Shown: piece by piece, positions 61,500-64,000 of the stretch | How the letters are laid out: every line of letters begins with the position of its first letter | Numbering within the stretch: position 1 is the stretch's first letter | DNA from: Streptomyces sp. NBC_00663 | GTDB taxonomy: Bacteria > Actinomycetota > Actinomycetes > Streptomycetales > Streptomycetaceae | Reading direction: 5' to 3' | Assembly (NCBI RefSeq): GCF_036226885.1 | Contig: NZ_CP109027.1 | Location: forward strand, 7,068,001 to 7,132,000 | Length of the DNA: 64,000 bases | Notes under the pieces: generated by a model | Database searches by the model: none | Told to the model about the DNA's origin: nothing | Seen by the model: only the letters and a program-made list of their open reading frames with translations | Position numbers and translations under genes: made by a program

Positions 61500-62297
61500 G
61501 TGGCCGGACCGACCACCGCCGAACGCGGTGAACGCCAGCAGGAGTCGTCGTCCGCCCCGCCCCCTGTCCGCCGGTTGAGGCCGCCCGGGCCTCGTACGAT
61601 CATCATCCTGGCCGTCGCGCTGGTTCTCCTCGGCGGCGGTGCCCTCTGGGCCCTGTACGGCTCCCAATGGCTGCGCGTGGAGCGGGTGTCGGTCTCCGGC
61701 ACCGACGTGCTGACGCCCGCACAGGTGCGCGAGGCGGCCGACGTGCCGCTCGGATCGCCGTTGATTTCCGTCGACACCGATGCGATTGAGGCACGGTTGC
61801 TCCGGAAATTGCCCCGAATTGACTCGGTTGACGTGACACGCTCCTGGCCGCACGGAATCGGGCTGAAAGTGGTTGAGCGCACTCCGGTCCTGATTGTCGA
61901 AAAGGGCGGAAAGTTTGTCGAAGTGGACGATGACGGCGTCCGTTTTGCCACGGTTTCTCAGGCTCCGAAAGGCATCCCCGCCCTCGAATTGACGGTCTCC
62001 GAGTCGGGCTCCGCCGCCGCGAGCCTGCGCCGCTTCGGCGAGGGCCGGCTGGTGCGCGAGGCGGTCCGCGTCGCCGGTGACCTTCCGGCCGCCGTCGCGC
62101 GAACGACCCGGACCGTCAAGGTGCGTTCGTACGACGACATCTCGCTGGAGTTGAGCGGTGGCCGCACGGTCGCGTGGGGGAGTGGCGAGAAGGGCGCGGC
62201 GAAGGCCCGTACGCTCAGCGCTCTGCTGAAAGCGGCGCCCGATGCGCGGTACTTCGACGTCTCGGTTCCCACCGCCCCTGCGTCATCAGGGAGTTGA
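61500..62297 (+). CDS. ftsQ: Cell-division protein FtsQ/DivIB
   Basis: This 265-residue bitopic protein has a cytoplasmic N-terminus, one membrane segment (TIIILAVALVLLGGGALWALYG), the POTRA domain starting LRVERVSVSGTDVLTPAQVREA, and an FtsQ domain. The GTG at 61500 has AGGGAG upstream. murC, which lies before ftsQ in many bacteria, is absent. Confidence 0.9.
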   Translation: MAGPTTAERGERQQESSSAPPPVRRLRPPGPRTIIILAVALVLLGGGALWALYGSQWLRVERVSVSGTDVLTPAQVREAADVPLGSPLISVDTDAIEARLLRKLPRIDSVDVTRSWPHGIGLKVVERTPVLIVEKGGKFVEVDDDGVRFATVSQAPKGIPALELTVSESGSAAASLRRFGEGRLVREAVRVAGDLPAAVARTTRTVKVRSYDDISLELSGGRTVAWGSGEKGAAKARTLSALLKAAPDARYFDVSVPTAPASSGS

Positions 62298-62574
62298 CGT
62301 ACATCCGCGCAGGCCAGCACCCTGGTTGGCTACCGCTACGGCTGATCACATAGGGTGAAAAGAAAAACGGGAGGTTCGGCGTGTTCGTTGAACGTGCGCC
62401 ACTTGTCGACTTAGTGTCCTGTTCAGAAGACTCCAGGGAACAGACACACTGGTAACCCTAAACTTCAACGTTAGGGTTCGGGTCGGCACTATGGACCGTC
62501 CCATTCGGCATCCGTCGCGTATCGCATGACCACGCGAGACGACGACACGTAACTCGAGGCGAGAGGCCTTCGAC
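62298..62574 (+). promoter_or_regulatory. ftsZ upstream control region
   Basis: These 277 bases carry the ftsZ promoters (multiple in Streptomyces, one sporulation-specific, by established knowledge). Visible elements: TAGGGT at 62351-62356 as a possible -10, GACAC (WhiA-type) at 62443-62447 and 62544-62548, and an 8-bp inverted repeat AACCCTAA/TTAGGGTT at 62454-62461 and 62471-62478. A possible short ORF is listed separately. Confidence 0.7.
62381..62455 (+). CDS. Candidate short upstream ORF before ftsZ
   Basis: A GTG at 62381 with GGGAGG (62369-62374) at normal distance opens a 24-codon frame, MFVERAPLVDLVSCSEDSRE and four more residues, ending at TAA 62453-62455, about 120 bases before ftsZ. 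Codon 11 is TTA (62411-62413), a bldA codon. It may be chance, but ribosome site, start, and TTA codon occur together in the leader of a developmentally regulated gene. Confidence 0.35.
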   Translation: MFVERAPLVDLVSCSEDSREQTHW

Positions 62575-63771
62575 GTGGCAGCACCGCAGAACTACCTCGC
62601 AGTCATCAAAGTCATCGGTGTCGGCGGCGGTGGTGTCAATGCCATCAACCGGATGATCGAGGTCGGTCTCAAGGGCGTCGAGTTCATCGCCATCAACACA
62701 GACGCGCAGGCGCTGTTGATGAGCGACGCCGACGTCAAGCTCGACGTCGGCCGGGAACTCACCCGCGGACTCGGCGCCGGCGCCAACCCGGCCGTCGGCC
62801 GCAAGGCCGCCGAGGACCACCGCGAGGAGATCGAGGAGGTCCTCAAGGGGGCCGACATGGTCTTCGTGACGGCCGGTGAAGGCGGCGGCACCGGCACCGG
62901 CGGCGCCCCCGTCGTGGCCAACATCGCCCGCAACCTGGGCGCCCTCACCATCGGCGTGGTCACGCGCCCGTTCACCTTCGAGGGACGGCGCCGCGCCAAC
63001 CAGGCCGAGGACGGCATCGCGGAACTCCGCGAAGAGGTCGACACCCTCATCGTCATCCCCAACGACCGGCTGCTGTCCATCTCGGACCGCCAGGTCTCGG
63101 TCCTCGACGCCTTCAAGTCGGCCGACCAGGTCCTGCTCTCCGGTGTCCAGGGCATCACCGACCTCATCACCACGCCCGGTCTGATCAACCTCGACTTCGC
63201 CGACGTCAAGTCGGTCATGTCCGAGGCCGGTTCGGCCCTCATGGGCATCGGCTCGGCCCGCGGCGACGACCGCGCGGTGGCCGCCGCCGAGATGGCGATC
63301 TCCTCGCCGCTGCTGGAGGCGTCCATCGACGGCGCCCGCGGTGTCCTGCTCTCCATCTCCGGTGGCTCCGACCTCGGCCTGTTCGAGATCAACGAGGCCG
63401 CCCAGCTGGTGAGCGAGGCCGCGCACCCCGAGGCCAACATCATCTTCGGCGCGGTCATCGACGACGCCCTCGGCGACGAGGTCCGGGTCACGGTCATCGC
63501 CGCCGGCTTCGACGGCGGCCAGCCGCCGGCCCGCCGGGACAACGTCCTCGGCTCGGCCTCCAACTCGGCCCGCCGCGAAGAGCCCACTCCGGTACGGCAG
63601 ACCGAGTCCCGCCCGTCCTTCGGTTCGCTCGGCAGCGTCACGCCGAAGGAGGAGCCGGAGCCCGCGCCCGAGCCGGTGGCCGACCTCCCGGTCGCCCCGC
63701 CGGTCCCGCCGTCGCGCACCTACTCGGACAGCGCGGCCGAGGAACTGGACGTGCCGGACTTCCTGAAGTGA
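62575..63771 (+). CDS. ftsZ: Cell-division protein FtsZ
   Basis: This 398-residue tubulin homologue has KVIGVGGGGVNAINRM, the tubulin signature GEGGGTGTGGAPV, NEAAQLVSEAAHPEANIIFGAV and an intact C-terminal binding peptide DVPDFLK. It builds the Z-ring; in Streptomyces it is essential for sporulation septa but not growth. The GTG at 62575 has a GAGAGG site. Confidence 0.97.
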   Translation: MAAPQNYLAVIKVIGVGGGGVNAINRMIEVGLKGVEFIAINTDAQALLMSDADVKLDVGRELTRGLGAGANPAVGRKAAEDHREEIEEVLKGADMVFVTAGEGGGTGTGGAPVVANIARNLGALTIGVVTRPFTFEGRRRANQAEDGIAELREEVDTLIVIPNDRLLSISDRQVSVLDAFKSADQVLLSGVQGITDLITTPGLINLDFADVKSVMSEAGSALMGIGSARGDDRAVAAAEMAISSPLLEASIDGARGVLLSISGGSDLGLFEINEAAQLVSEAAHPEANIIFGAVIDDALGDEVRVTVIAAGFDGGQPPARRDNVLGSASNSARREEPTPVRQTESRPSFGSLGSVTPKEEPEPAPEPVADLPVAPPVPPSRTYSDSAAEELDVPDFLK

Positions 63772-64000
63772 TAGGACGGCGCGACACCGTGAGCGGCGCG
63801 CACTTCGCCTTCACCGACCGGTGGGGCGGGGTGAGCGCCGTTCCGTACGAGGAGCTCAATCTCGGCGGGGCGGTCGGCGACGATGCCGACGCCGTCCGTA
63901 CCAATCGTGAACTGGCCGCCAAGTCGCTGGGGATCGACCCGGCGCGGGTGGTCTGGATGAACCAGGTGCACGGGGCGGAGGTGGCGGTGGTCGCCGAGCC
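63768..64000 (+). CDS. YlmD/PgeF-like laccase-domain protein, N-terminal part
   Basis: The gene runs out of the window. Residues from VSGAHFAFTDRWGGVSAVPYEELNLGG to MNQVHGAEV match the PgeF/YfiH (Cu-oxidase_4) family, including NLGG-VGDD and HGAEV. Members are purine nucleoside phosphorylases or peptidoglycan-editing enzymes. The GTG at 63768 overlaps the ftsZ stop; a GTG at 63789 is also in frame. Confidence 0.85.
   Translation, partial: MIGRRDTVSGAHFAFTDRWGGVSAVPYEELNLGGAVGDDADAVRTNRELAAKSLGIDPARVVWMNQVHGAEVAVVAE

Noticed and set aside
1..64000. CRISPR arrays, tRNA or rRNA genes, insertion sequences
   Set aside because: No regularly spaced repeats, cloverleaf sequences or transposase motifs were found by reading.

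Overview
This window comes from a high-GC actinomycete chromosome, almost certainly Streptomyces. The evidence is very high GC at third codon positions, frequent GTG and TTG starts, almost no TTA codons, many leaderless-type promoters (a TANNNT hexamer about 7 nt before the start codon), and a gene order matching the core segment of Streptomyces chromosomes that ends in the division and cell-wall (dcw) cluster. Comparisons with S. coelicolor gene order are from memory, not from a search. I saw no tRNA, rRNA, insertion sequence, prophage or CRISPR array.

Layout. 1-2463: the end of a cholesterol oxidase facing a long-chain acyl-CoA synthetase. 2788-13072: phosphoesterase, SRPBCC protein, ArsA-like ATPase, DUF5304 protein, glucokinase, an EEP-family phosphatase/nuclease, an esterase with a membrane protein, PlsC-type acyltransferase, a MacRS-type two-component system and a PfkA with a PPi-type residue pair. 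13189-18159: a three-gene block (TPR-CHAT caspase-like protease, small Cys/His metal-site protein, membrane protein) that looks accessory; it is the best candidate for an undescribed system. 18210-22645: 2-hydroxyacid dehydrogenase, fused TrpE-TrpG with a Trp-rich leader peptide and attenuator, and a divergent type II DAHP synthase. 22740-25810: iron-box-controlled Bfd, bacterioferritin, a sulfite-oxidase-like enzyme, a His-rich DUF4396 membrane protein behind a CsoR-type operator, and endonuclease IV. 25897-35364: PASTA kinase, TPP-riboswitch thiOSG operon, ferredoxin-reductase-like protein, Rv2175c-like DNA-binding protein, thiE, metF and a membrane protein with a Tyr/Gln/Gly-rich tail. 35401-43809: carotenoid-desaturase-like oxidoreductase, DUF4126, an ABC/YhgE/TetR operon with a long palindromic operator, a HEPN-like protein, a methyltransferase and DUF3040. 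43976-49557: moxR-DUF58-transglutaminase operon and beta-carbonic anhydrase. 49925-64000: the dcw cluster rsmH-ftsL-ftsI-murE-murF-mraY-murD-ftsW-murG-ftsQ-ftsZ and the start of a YlmD/PgeF-like gene.

How the genes work together. The dcw genes make lipid II (MurE, MurF, MurD, MraY, MurG) and build septa (FtsW, FtsI, FtsL, FtsQ, FtsZ). murC, ddl, ftsA and mraZ are absent from the cluster. The shikimate-to-tryptophan entry genes (DAHP synthase and TrpEG) share one divergent promoter region. Control signals read directly from the sequence include a trp attenuator, a TPP riboswitch, an iron box, a CsoR-like palindrome, a LexA-like box, a TetR-type operator, and a long ftsZ leader with a possible short upstream ORF. 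The only TTA (bldA-type) codons I found in genes are one in the cholesterol oxidase and two within the first 28 codons of the CHAT protease.
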